A stretch of 64,000 bases of DNA, from positions 1,116,001 through 1,180,000 of the forward strand of contig NZ_JQFJ01000002.1 in NCBI RefSeq assembly GCF_000763945.1. The letters are read 5' to 3'. The stretch comes from Sphingopyxis sp. MWB1 (GTDB lineage: Bacteria > Pseudomonadota > Alphaproteobacteria > Sphingomonadales > Sphingomonadaceae). The notes beneath the pieces are model-generated. The model worked only from the letters and a program-made list of their open reading frames with translations, had not been told where the DNA came from and searched no databases. The number at the start of each line of letters is the position of its first letter. Within the stretch, counting starts at the first letter, position 1. Made by a program: the position numbers and the translations under genes. Shown piece by piece: positions 1-8,214 of the stretch.

Positions 1-650
1 GGCGCTTCACCCGTCGCGATATCTTCGGAAAACTCGATCCAGGTCTGGCGCCCGTCATCGAACGCGCGCACGGGCCGCCACGCGGGTCGGTCGCCGCTGA
101 TTGCGTAGCCGAATTCGAGATTCTCCACGGCGACACCGACCGACACCGGGCGTATCGCCTCACCCGCCGCGCGCTGCCGCGCGAGCGCGAGCAGCTCGTC
201 GTCGGGGTAGGTCCAGCCGATTGCCGCCATCGCGGTGGATGCGGTGCTGGTCAGCTGGACATGATAGACGCGGCGGTCGGTCGCGATAACGAGGTTGGTC
301 GACAGTCCGGATGAGAAGGGCTTGACGAGAATATGGGTGCGCTGTGCCGCGCCGCTGCCGCTCACCGTGTCGCCGAGGGTCCAGCGGGCGGTGTCACCTG
401 CCGCAACCGAGGTCAGGTTTTCGCCGGGCTGGAGTGCAATATCGCTGACGCGCCCGGGCGCGGTGTAGAGACGGTAGAGCGCGCCTTCGGCATAAGGATA
501 GAGCTGGACGGCGTTGCGGTAGGCCGCAGCGTCGGGTTCGCGGATCGCTGCCTTGTTGGCAGTGACGACAGCCGGTGCAGCGGATGTCTTGGCGTACGCC
601 ACGGGCCCGATCGCAATGAGGCACGCCGAAAGAATGAGATGGCGGATCAT
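1..650 (-). CDS. trbG: TrbG, conjugal transfer protein (VirB9-like), C-terminus cut by window edge
   Basis: This is the outer-membrane-core component of the Trb type IV secretion channel. The readable part, about 216 residues, starts at the ATG at 650 with a signal peptide (MIRHLILSACLIAI... ending at AYA). It continues through the VirB9-type beta-domain, with motifs such as YPYAEGALY, HILVKPFSSGLSTNL and YHVQLTST. The start lies 2 bp after the trbF stop, in the same operon. The reading frame is open to the left edge, so the C-terminal part, which contacts VirB7/10-like partners, is outside the window. TrbI would be expected next. Confidence 0.93.
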   Translation of the reverse strand, partial: MIRHLILSACLIAIGPVAYAKTSAAPAVVTANKAAIREPDAAAYRNAVQLYPYAEGALYRLYTAPGRVSDIALQPGENLTSVAAGDTARWTLGDTVSGSGAAQRTHILVKPFSSGLSTNLVIATDRRVYHVQLTSTASTAMAAIGWTYPDDELLALARQRAAGEAIRPVSVGVAVENLEFGYAISGDRPAWRPVRAFDDGRQTWIEFSEDIATGEA

Positions 651-652
651 GA

Positions 653-1483
653 TTATGCTCCTTCATGGCTGGAGGGCAGCGACGCCGAGGCGCCGGGGGC
701 GACCGGCGAACCGTGACGCAGATCGCGCGGCGGCGATCCTGTCACCGGCATTTCGGAAGCTGGGCCCGCCGCGGCCGATGCCGCCGCCGGCAGGGCGGGT
801 GTCTCGAGCTCGCGGCTCCAGTCGATCGCATCGACATAGAGACCGAGCGGATTCTTGCGCAGCACCTCAGCCGAGCGCGGCGGCCTGCTCCTGATCGTCA
901 CCACCGCGGTCCAGCGCGACGTTTCCGCAAGGCTTCCGCGCTCAAACGCCTGCTCGATCCAGTTGATGCGGAAGCTGTCGTCCGACGAGCGGACGATACT
1001 GAGGACCTGCACCGACACGGTGCGGCGACCGACGTCGGCGAAGGGGCTCACGGCGCGGGCATATTCGCCGAGGAATAGGGCGCCGCGTTTGGTCACGAAA
1101 TCATAGGCCGCCAGCCAATTCTCGCGCATCAATACCGCATCGAGCGAGCGCGAACGGATATTGGTAATGAAACGGCCGAGGTGCCAGGCGATTTGCGCGT
1201 CGCTCGGCCGATAGTCAGCATCGGCGGGCGCGACGCTCCGCGCTTCGCCGAGCTTGTCGACCTCGACGACATAAGGAATGACGCGGCTCTGCATCGACTG
1301 CCAGACGAGCGCCGCCGCAAGGCCCGTCGCGAGCAACAGTCCGCCGAACGCCATCAGCCGCCAGTTCTTCGCCTGGACGCGCGCCGAGCCGATGCGCTCG
1401 TCCCAGAGCTGACCCGCGCGCTGATACGGCGTGTCGGGCTCGGGTGTTTGTCCATAGCGCTGTATTGGGCGTCTGAATGTCAT
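653..1483 (-). CDS. trbF: TrbF, conjugal transfer protein (VirB8-like)
   Basis: This 276-residue inner-membrane protein has a short cytoplasmic N-terminus, one transmembrane segment at about residues 45-62 (LMAFGGLLLATGLAAALVW), and a periplasmic VirB8/NTF2-like domain (VIPYVVEVDKLGEA, then FITNIRSRSLDAVLMRENW). VirB8 proteins nucleate assembly of the type IV channel. The C-terminal 50 residues are Ala/Pro/Ser-rich and probably unstructured. It sits between trbL (3 bp gap) and trbG (2 bp gap), which is the standard Trb order. Confidence 0.94.
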   Translation of the reverse strand: MTFRRPIQRYGQTPEPDTPYQRAGQLWDERIGSARVQAKNWRLMAFGGLLLATGLAAALVWQSMQSRVIPYVVEVDKLGEARSVAPADADYRPSDAQIAWHLGRFITNIRSRSLDAVLMRENWLAAYDFVTKRGALFLGEYARAVSPFADVGRRTVSVQVLSIVRSSDDSFRINWIEQAFERGSLAETSRWTAVVTIRSRPPRSAEVLRKNPLGLYVDAIDWSRELETPALPAAASAAAGPASEMPVTGSPPRDLRHGSPVAPGASASLPSSHEGA

Positions 1484-1486
1484 GGG

Positions 1487-2818
1487 TTAATCCCTTTCGT
1501 GGATATCGGGAGTGATACCGGCGCCGCCGCGATCGCCGTCGCGGATCGCGTGGACGGCCATTTGTCGGCGGTACCGGGCGTTCTGCTGGTTCTGCAGCCG
1601 CTGCGCCCAAGCCGGCGCCATATTCTCGGGCGCCGCGCCGCCGCCTGACGCAGGCACTGCTGCGGCTGCCGTGCCCCCGCGCGCAGGCGCCGTGCTGTTG
1701 GCAGCATTCCACGCCGCCTGCTCGCCGCGCGCTGCGGCGATGTCGAGCGCGGCGGCGGCGCGCAGGCGCTGCCCAGCAGCGCCGCGCACGGCGGTCACAA
1801 CGCCGCCAAGTCCTGCGCCGACGCTCGCCGATCCCGAGGTTTCCTCTCCGAGCTTGTATGCGGTCGAGGTCGCGCTCCCCATCGCGGTGCCGGCACGGAC
1901 CGCGCCGAGACCCGCGGCACTCACGCCGCGCGCCGCAGCAATCGCACCCGCGCCGCCCATCGCAAGACCGCCGGCGGCGAGCGCACTGGTCGCGACCGCC
2001 GACCCGGCGCCGAGCTGCGGCGCGCCCGCGACGAGCCCCGATGCGATCCCCGGACCGAAGATTGAAAGGCCAAAGAGCGCGAGGCTCGCAAGCATCAGCG
2101 ACACCGCCTGCTCGATCGTGACGTCCTCGCCAGCGAGAGCTCCGGTGAACTGGGCGAAATAATTGGAGCCTATGCCGACGATTACCGCGAGCACCATCAC
2201 CTTAACGCCCGAGCTCACGACATTGCCGAGCACGCGCTCGGCAAGGAAAGAGGTCCGGTTCCAGAGCGCAAAGGGGACGAGCACAAAGCCCGCAAGGCTC
2301 GTCAGCTTGAATTCGAGGATTGTGATGAAGAGCTGGATCGCGAGTATAAAGAAGGCGGCGATGACGATGATCCAGGCGATGATCAGCACCGCAATCTCGA
2401 CGAAATTGTCGAAGAAGGCGATCGGCCCGACGAGCTCCTTGGCCTGTTCGAGCAGGGGCCAGGCCGCCTCGAAGCCGGTGCCGGCGAGGCGCCCGGGCAT
2501 CAGCAGGTCGTCGGGGCCGATCGCGCTGCCCCCGGCGGTGAGACCGAGTCCGGCGAAGGAACGGAAGATGATCTCGGACAATGTCTGGAAGCTGTTCAGA
2601 ATCAGCGCGAAGACACCGACATAGAGGATCTTCTTCAGAAATTTGGCGATAACATCATCCTCGCCGCCGAGCGCCCAGAAGAGGCCTGCGAGCGTGATAT
2701 CAATCCCGACGAGGACGCTCGTGAGGAAGCCGACATCACCGCCGAGCAACCCGAAGCCGCTGTCGATATAGGCGACAAAAGCGGTCAGGAACTGGTCGAT
2801 GATATTGAGATCGTCCAC
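1487..2818 (-). CDS. trbL: TrbL, conjugal transfer membrane protein (VirB6-like)
   Basis: This is a polytopic inner-membrane channel component of about 443 residues. The N-terminal 280 residues contain several hydrophobic segments (for example LIIAWIIVIAAFFILAIQLF and VMVLAVIVGIGSNYFAQF). They are followed by an Ala/Gly-rich stretch and a basic C-terminus. I place the start at the GTG at 2818 (V-DDLNIIDQF), because GAGGA lies about 8 nt upstream. The frame can be extended upstream to 2881, but that extension is basic and unlike TrbL. About 150 bp separate it from trbJ; no convincing TrbK lipoprotein was found there. Confidence 0.92.
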   Translation of the reverse strand: MDDLNIIDQFLTAFVAYIDSGFGLLGGDVGFLTSVLVGIDITLAGLFWALGGEDDVIAKFLKKILYVGVFALILNSFQTLSEIIFRSFAGLGLTAGGSAIGPDDLLMPGRLAGTGFEAAWPLLEQAKELVGPIAFFDNFVEIAVLIIAWIIVIAAFFILAIQLFITILEFKLTSLAGFVLVPFALWNRTSFLAERVLGNVVSSGVKVMVLAVIVGIGSNYFAQFTGALAGEDVTIEQAVSLMLASLALFGLSIFGPGIASGLVAGAPQLGAGSAVATSALAAGGLAMGGAGAIAAARGVSAAGLGAVRAGTAMGSATSTAYKLGEETSGSASVGAGLGGVVTAVRGAAGQRLRAAAALDIAAARGEQAAWNAANSTAPARGGTAAAAVPASGGGAAPENMAPAWAQRLQNQQNARYRRQMAVHAIRDGDRGGAGITPDIHERD

Positions 2819-2972
2819 GGTCGATGTCCTCAAACAAGGCCTTGGGGAATTTTGTCGCGGGGACCGGTGCCGGGCGGACAAGTGATCCGCTGGCCGCGGC
2901 CGTCCCCGCGACGGGGCAGCTCTCGGGCTGGGGAAGCGGTGCGGCCCGTCCTGCCCCGATCGGTCGAGCCGG

Positions 2973-3686
2973 TCAGCGCGGCGGCGTCCACGCCTTGCCG
3001 TCGCCGAGGAAGCGCTTCGCCTTTTCGCGCGCCTCGCGTTCGCCTTGCGCGCGCCGCGCGCGCTCGAGCGTCGTCTCGCGGAACTGCGCTGCCATCAGCT
3101 GCTGGATCTGGAACTGTTGCTGCGTAGCGAGCGCGAGCAGCTGGTTCGTTGCCTGCGCGGCCTGGAGCGCGCCTTCGGCGCCCTGGCTCCGTGCGACGAT
3201 CGCCTGCAGTGCCGCGGCGTCGTCCCGGACATTCTCGACGATAGCGCTCTGCACCGCCATCGCATGCCGGAAAGACTCCATTTCAGCCGCAAGCTTCGCA
3301 CGCGCGGCGGCGATGCGGGCGTTGCGCGTCACAACGTGGGCAAAGTCGGCGGGGAAGGCCGCGCGGAACTGTTCGTCAAGCCGGTCGACGCTGAAGTCGA
3401 TGCCTTGCGCCTTTTGCATCAGCCGATCGATCTCCCCGAGCCGCTTCTCCAGCGCCCTCATTTGCGGAAAGTCGATCTTCGCCAGATTCTTCGCCTGGTT
3501 GACGAGCATTTGTGCTTCATTCTGGAGCGACTCGATCTGCTGGTTGATCTGCTGGAGCGTTCGCGCGGCAGTGAGCAGGTTCTGCGAATAGTTGGCGCTA
3601 TCGAACACCGGGATCGCGCGCGCCGGGACCGTCGGAACCGTAGCGGCGATACTGCCAAGCAAAAACGCGATCATGACCTTCTTCAT
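2973..3686 (-). CDS. trbJ: TrbJ, conjugal transfer protein (VirB5-like)
   Basis: This is a secreted 237-residue protein with a clear signal peptide (MKKVMIAFLLGSIAATVPTV, cleavage near ARA). A long, largely helical, Gln-rich body follows (residues 35-200, e.g. TLQQINQQIESLQNEAQ), typical of TrbJ/VirB5 proteins that decorate the pilus or channel surface. Its ATG overlaps the trbE stop by 4 bp, so the two genes are translationally coupled. TrbJ also contributes to entry exclusion in some Trb systems. Confidence 0.92.
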   Translation of the reverse strand: MKKVMIAFLLGSIAATVPTVPARAIPVFDSANYSQNLLTAARTLQQINQQIESLQNEAQMLVNQAKNLAKIDFPQMRALEKRLGEIDRLMQKAQGIDFSVDRLDEQFRAAFPADFAHVVTRNARIAAARAKLAAEMESFRHAMAVQSAIVENVRDDAAALQAIVARSQGAEGALQAAQATNQLLALATQQQFQIQQLMAAQFRETTLERARRAQGEREAREKAKRFLGDGKAWTPPR

Positions 3687-6166
3687 CTTCCTTCTCCTTC
3701 TGGGGGACTTGCGGACGGTTCAAAACGGGCGAGCAACTCGGCGGCCCAGCCAAGGCCGCGCTCGGCGAGGAAGCGCGCCGCGAAGCTTTCGGGGCCGTGC
3801 TCGGCGAGAATGCGGTCGATTCGCTTCTGGATGCGGGGATCGGACGCGCCGCACAGCGCGAGCGCGACGGGGCCGAGCCCGAGCTCGAACAATCGGTTGC
3901 CGCGCGCTGATTGCAGATAATAATGCCGCTTGGGGGTCGCGCGCGCGACGAGTTCGATCTGCCGCGCGTTGAGCCCGAAACGCGCATAGGCGGCGGCGCT
4001 TTGCGGTTCGACCGCGCGGTCGTTGGGAAGGAGGATGCGCTGCGGGCAACTCTCGATAATCGCCGGCGCCACCGCGCTCTCCGCAATATCGGCGAGGCTC
4101 TGCGTTGCGAAGATCACCGAGACATTCTTCTTGCGCAGCACTTTCAGCCATTCGCGAATGCGCGCCGCGAAGAGCGGATGATCGAGGAATACCCAGGCCT
4201 CGTCGAGGATCAGGAGCGTCGGTCGTCCGTCGAAACGTTCCTCGAGCCGGTGGAACAAATAGGTGAGCACGGGCGCAACGACGCTCGCCTGGGCCATCAG
4301 CGCCTCGGTTTCGAAACACACCATGTCGGCGAGCGCGAGATCGTCCTCGGCGGCGTCGAGCAACCGCCCGAATGGGCCTTCGAGCGTGTAGGGCGCGAGC
4401 GCGGCGCGGAGCGGCGCCGACTGCAGGAGCAGCGACAGCCCGGTGAGCGTTCGCTCCGCGGGCGGCGCACTCGCAAGGCTCGCAAGCGCCGACCAGAGCG
4501 CCTCCCGGACCTCGGGGGTGACCGCGACCTGCTCGCTGGCAAGAAGAGCAGCAAGCCATTCAGCCGCCCATGCCCGCTCGGCAGCGCGGTCGATCGCGCG
4601 CAGCGGCTGGAAGGCGATGCCGCCCTCGCCCGCCAATTCAATATCGCCCGACGTATCGTCCGCGCCGCCGAGACCGAGCGCATGGTGCCTGCCGCCCATC
4701 GCGAGCACCGCGGCCCGCGCCGAACCTCCCTTGTCGAAGATATAGACCTGCGCATTCTCGTAGCGGCGGAACTGGAGCACGAGCAGCGCGAGGAGCACCG
4801 ACTTGCCCGCGCCCGTCGGCCCGACGATCATCATATGACCAACATCGCCCACATGCGTCGAAAGCCGAAAGGGCGTCGCGCCGCTGGTTTCGGCATGGAG
4901 CAGCGGGGGCCCGCCAAGATGCGTGTTGCGCGCCGGCCCCGCCCACACCGATGACAGCGGCATCAGATGCGCGAGGTTGAGCGTGTGGACGAGCGGCTGG
5001 CGAACATTGGCATAGACCTGCGCCGGGAGCGAGCCGAGCCAAGCCTCGACCGCGTTGACGCTCTCGCGGATCGCGGTGAAGCCGAGCCCGTTGACGACGC
5101 GCTCGACCGCGCGCTGCTTCTCCTCGACGCGCGCGCGGTCGGGGTCGGAAACGGTAATGGTCGTAGTCAGGTGCCCGAAGGCGACATGATCCTGCCCCAG
5201 CGCCTGGAGCGCGAGATCGGCGTCGAGCATCTTGTTGTCGGCGTCGCTGTCAAGAAGCTGCGCGGGCTGGTTGTACATCACCTCGCGCAGTAGCGCCGCG
5301 ACCGACTTGCGTTTGTTGAACCACTGCCGCCTGAGCCGCGTCAGCGCCTTCGTCGCGTCCTGCTTGTCGAGCGCGATGAAGCGCGTCACCCAACGATAGG
5401 AAAAGCCGAGATGATTGAGCGCATCGAGGATGCCGGGTCGGCTGAGGTTCGGAAAGCCGCGAATAGTGACCGTGCGAAGATGCCGGTCGCCGAGCATCGG
5501 TTCGAGTCCGCCGAGGACCGGCGTGTCGGCGAGGAGGCCGTCGAGATAAAGCGGCGTCGCAGGGACGGCGACATCGTGCCGCCGTGCCGAAACCGTGCCG
5601 TGGAGATAGGTCAGCACCGCGCCGTCGTCGAGCGCGCGCACCTCGGGCATGAAGCCCGACAAGAGGTCGAGCACGCGGTTCGTCTCGGCGACAAAGGCAG
5701 CGAGCGCTTCGCGCCAGTCGCGCCGTTTTCCGGCGTCCGCGCGCTCGACGAACCACCGCCCTGCCCGCTCGCTGCGGTCGGCAGGCGGGAGGAAGGTCAG
5801 CGTCAGATAATAGGCGCTTTCATAATGGGCCTCGGCCTTTTCGAAGGCCGCGCGCCGCTCGGCATCGACGAGCCACGAGGCAGCGTCGGGAAAGCAGCTC
5901 GCGGGATAGCCCGGCGCGGCGCGGCGTTCGGCCTCGATATGGAGCGCCCATCCCGACCCGAAGCGCTTGAGCACATTGTTCGCGCGCGCGGCCACCGACA
6001 CGAGCTCGGCCTCGGTCGCGCTTTCGAGGTCAGGACCGCGGAATGCCAGAATGCGGCTGAAACTGCCGTCCTTGTTGAGGAGGACGCCCGGCGCGGCGAG
6101 CGCCGCCCAGGGAAGATGATCGGCGAGGCGGTCAGCCTTGCGGCGATATTCGGTGAGGTTTAGCAT
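3683..6166 (-). CDS. trbE: TrbE, conjugal transfer ATPase (VirB4-like)
   Basis: This hexameric ATPase of about 827 residues energises pilus biogenesis and DNA transfer at the inner membrane. A Walker A motif (GPTGAGKS) lies near residue 452 and a Walker B (TLLILDEAWVFLD) near 650. The CagE/TrbE/VirB domain covers the N-terminal half. The start is the ATG at 6166 (MLNLTEYRRKAD). The frame remains open further upstream, but that stretch overlaps trbD entirely. The start overlaps the trbD stop by 7 bp and the end overlaps trbJ by 4 bp. Confidence 0.95.
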   Translation of the reverse strand: MLNLTEYRRKADRLADHLPWAALAAPGVLLNKDGSFSRILAFRGPDLESATEAELVSVAARANNVLKRFGSGWALHIEAERRAAPGYPASCFPDAASWLVDAERRAAFEKAEAHYESAYYLTLTFLPPADRSERAGRWFVERADAGKRRDWREALAAFVAETNRVLDLLSGFMPEVRALDDGAVLTYLHGTVSARRHDVAVPATPLYLDGLLADTPVLGGLEPMLGDRHLRTVTIRGFPNLSRPGILDALNHLGFSYRWVTRFIALDKQDATKALTRLRRQWFNKRKSVAALLREVMYNQPAQLLDSDADNKMLDADLALQALGQDHVAFGHLTTTITVSDPDRARVEEKQRAVERVVNGLGFTAIRESVNAVEAWLGSLPAQVYANVRQPLVHTLNLAHLMPLSSVWAGPARNTHLGGPPLLHAETSGATPFRLSTHVGDVGHMMIVGPTGAGKSVLLALLVLQFRRYENAQVYIFDKGGSARAAVLAMGGRHHALGLGGADDTSGDIELAGEGGIAFQPLRAIDRAAERAWAAEWLAALLASEQVAVTPEVREALWSALASLASAPPAERTLTGLSLLLQSAPLRAALAPYTLEGPFGRLLDAAEDDLALADMVCFETEALMAQASVVAPVLTYLFHRLEERFDGRPTLLILDEAWVFLDHPLFAARIREWLKVLRKKNVSVIFATQSLADIAESAVAPAIIESCPQRILLPNDRAVEPQSAAAYARFGLNARQIELVARATPKRHYYLQSARGNRLFELGLGPVALALCGASDPRIQKRIDRILAEHGPESFAARFLAERGLGWAAELLARFEPSASPPEGEGR

Positions 6167-6429
6167 GTAAGATGGCCTTTCTGGCGAAGGTGGCGCATCA
6201 GTACCGGCGCGAAATCGGGGTCGCGCTTCGCCGCGATCACCGCCGCGCTGTGCCCCAGCGCCCAGACGGCGACGCCCGCGATCCATTGCTGGAGGCCGAG
6301 CCCGAGCGCGGCGGCGAGCGTGCCGTTGAGGATAGCGATCGCGCGCGGCGCGCCGCCGAGCAGGATCGGCTCGGCGAGGGCGCGGTGGAGCGGCGCCTCG
6401 AAGCCTTCGATATGCGCGCTGCCACTCAT
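6160..6429 (-). CDS. trbD: TrbD, conjugal transfer protein (VirB3-like)
   Basis: This small inner-membrane protein of 89 residues begins MSGSAHIEGFEAPLHRAL, has two closely spaced hydrophobic segments (about residues 28-62, including AILNGTLAAALGLGLQQW) and a basic C-terminus. The sequence fits the TrbD/VirB3 family, which partners the TrbE ATPase. Its ATG overlaps the trbC stop (ATGA) and its end overlaps the trbE start, consistent with coupled translation. Confidence 0.93.
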   Translation of the reverse strand: MSGSAHIEGFEAPLHRALAEPILLGGAPRAIAILNGTLAAALGLGLQQWIAGVAVWALGHSAAVIAAKRDPDFAPVLMRHLRQKGHLTC

Positions 6430-6764
6430 GCGATCAGCACCCCGCCGCCGAAGCTGAAGAAGGACAGGAAAAAGGAGCTGGCGGCAAAGGCTATCGACAG
6501 GCCGAAGATGATCTGGATCAGCTTGCGGAAACCCCCGCCGGTCTCGCCAAAGGCGAGCGTCAGCCCGGTCGAGATGATGATGATCACCGCGATGATCTTG
6601 GCGACCGGCCCCTGCACCGACTCGAGAACCTGCTGGAGCGGTTCCTCCCACGGCATTCCCGATCCCGCCGCTCTCGCAGTGACGGCGAACAACAGTCCCG
6701 CCGCTGCTGCCGCAACAGACACCGCACGAGCGCCGCGCCGTCGTGAAGCCAATTCCCTGTCCAT
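6426..6764 (-). CDS. trbC: TrbC, pilin-like protein (VirB2-like)
   Basis: This is the major pilus subunit of the Trb system. The 112-residue precursor has a basic N-terminus, a signal-like hydrophobic segment (AVSVAAAAAGLLFAV, cut near ARA), and two C-terminal membrane helices (IIAVIIIISTGLTLAFG and IAFAASSFFLSFFSFGG), as in VirB2/TrbC pilins. I start at the ATG at 6764 because AAGGAG lies 8-9 nt upstream. An in-frame upstream ATG would place that ribosome binding site inside the gene. The end overlaps trbD by 4 bp. Confidence 0.93.
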   Translation of the reverse strand: MDRELASRRRGARAVSVAAAAAGLLFAVTARAAGSGMPWEEPLQQVLESVQGPVAKIIAVIIIISTGLTLAFGETGGGFRKLIQIIFGLSIAFAASSFFLSFFSFGGGVLIA

Positions 6765-6781
6765 CAAAATATCTCCTTCTT

Positions 6782-7786
6782 TCATGATGTTGGAACGACA
6801 TCTTCGATCGCGTAGCAGCCACCGGAGCGCAGCCCGGAAACGCGCGCGACGGTTTCGACGCGGCGCGCGAGCCCGCGCCCGGCGATGAAGACGATGATGT
6901 CGACCGCATCGGCGATCAGCGCGCGCGGCACGGTGATCACGGCTTCCTGGACGAGCTGCTCGAGGCGGTAGAGCGCGGCGGCCGCGCTGTTGGCATGGAT
7001 CGTCGCGATCCCGCCCGGGTGGCCGGTATTCCACGCCTTGAGCATGTCGAGCGCCTCGCGCCCGCGCACCTCACCGACGATAATGCGATCGGGCCGCAGC
7101 CGCAGCGTCGCGCGGACGAGATCGGCCATGGTGACCGCGCCTGCCCCGCCCTCGCCGGGAGCGGCGCCGCCGCGCGCGCGCCGCGTGCGCAGCGCGACGA
7201 CGTCGCGCGCGGCGCATTGGAGCTCGCGCGTATCCTCGATCAGGATCACCCGCTCGTCGCGCTCGCCCATCGCGGCGAGCAGCGCATTGGCGAGCGTGGT
7301 CTTGCCCGAGGAAGTGCCGCCTACGACAAGGATATTGCGGCGCTCGGTGACCGCCTGCGCCAAGAGCCGCGCCGTCGCCGCGGGCATGATGCCGTCCCTC
7401 GCATAATCGCCGAGCGTGTAGATGCGCGCGGCGGGCTTGCGGATCGCGAAACAGGGCGCGGTCGATACCGGCGGCAATATGCCTTCGAAACGCTCGCCCG
7501 CCCCCTCGCCGTGCGGAGGCAGTTCGGCCGAGACGATCGGCGATGCCGCATGCGCCTCGCTGCGGGCGTGCGAGGCGACGAGGCGGATGATACGCTCGAC
7601 CTGCGCGGGCGCGAAAATTGTGCCGCTGTCGCTTCGCCCGTCGCCCAGGCGGTCGATCCACAGCCGCCCGTCGGGGTTGACCATGATTTCGGCGACATGC
7701 GCGTCGGCGAGCGCGGCGGCGATCGTCGGCCCCATCGCGGTCTGGAGCATCGCGCGGCTGCGCGCAGCGGAGAGACTCTCGCTCAC
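6782..7786 (-). CDS. trbB: TrbB, conjugal transfer ATPase (VirB11-like)
   Basis: This 334-residue traffic ATPase of the VirB11/PulE class drives the type IV machinery at the cytoplasmic face. A Walker A motif (GGTSSGKTT) lies near residue 157, an Asp box (ILIEDTRELQC) near 185, a Walker B-like LRPDRIIVGEVRG near 235, and a His box (GGIATIHANS) near 258. It starts with GTG overlapping the stop of the preceding ribbon-helix-helix gene (GTGA). A 17-bp gap containing the trbC ribosome binding site follows. Confidence 0.95.
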   Translation of the reverse strand: MSESLSAARSRAMLQTAMGPTIAAALADAHVAEIMVNPDGRLWIDRLGDGRSDSGTIFAPAQVERIIRLVASHARSEAHAASPIVSAELPPHGEGAGERFEGILPPVSTAPCFAIRKPAARIYTLGDYARDGIMPAATARLLAQAVTERRNILVVGGTSSGKTTLANALLAAMGERDERVILIEDTRELQCAARDVVALRTRRARGGAAPGEGGAGAVTMADLVRATLRLRPDRIIVGEVRGREALDMLKAWNTGHPGGIATIHANSAAAALYRLEQLVQEAVITVPRALIADAVDIIVFIAGRGLARRVETVARVSGLRSGGCYAIEDVVPTS

Positions 7787-8214
7787 GCCCTCCTCCCCGG
7801 CGCGCTGCGGGCTGCACCGAGCGTGTGCTTGCCGCTCGCCATCGCTTCGCCGACGCGCTCGACGAAGGCGTTGAACCGGTCGCGCCCGAGCGCGCGCGCG
7901 GCGTCGTCGCCCTCGGCGAGCGGCGCCTGGACCATGAGCTGGTAGCGCACAAAAAGCGCGAGGCTCTCGAGAAGAATATGGCCGTCGCGCTCGACCCGCC
8001 CGAGCGCGAGCGACATGCGGTCGAGCCGCGCGCTGAAGCGGTTCTCGAGTTCGGACACCGCCTGCCTGCCGAGCCAGGCGGTGAGCGCGTCGGTGAGGAT
8101 GGCCGATTTGCTCGCGCCGGGCCGGGCGGCGAGCGCCTCGAAGTGTGCGCTCAGTTCCTCAGGGAGGAAGAGCTGGTAGCGCACCTTGTTTTCCTTGCGG
8201 CGCCCCATGATCAA
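7783..8214 (-). CDS. Ribbon-helix-helix (CopG-like) regulator or accessory protein of the tra/trb operon
   Basis: This 143-residue protein has an N-terminal ribbon-helix-helix-like region (VRYQLFLPEELSAHF then SKSAILTDALTAWL) and a helical C-terminal extension. Genes of this type regularly sit between traG and trbB in alpha- and betaproteobacterial Trb clusters. It probably binds DNA and autoregulates transfer, or helps recruit the relaxosome; that role is inferred from position. The start overlaps the traG stop (ATGA). An ATG two codons later is equally possible. Confidence 0.85.
   Translation of the reverse strand: MIMGRRKENKVRYQLFLPEELSAHFEALAARPGASKSAILTDALTAWLGRQAVSELENRFSARLDRMSLALGRVERDGHILLESLALFVRYQLMVQAPLAEGDDAARALGRDRFNAFVERVGEAMASGKHTLGAARSAPGRRA

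Noticed and set aside
2819..2972. Possible TrbK-like gene between trbJ and trbL (a GTG-started 50-codon frame)
   Set aside because: No signal peptide, no lipobox and no recognisable TrbK character; probably only spacer plus the trbL ribosome binding site.
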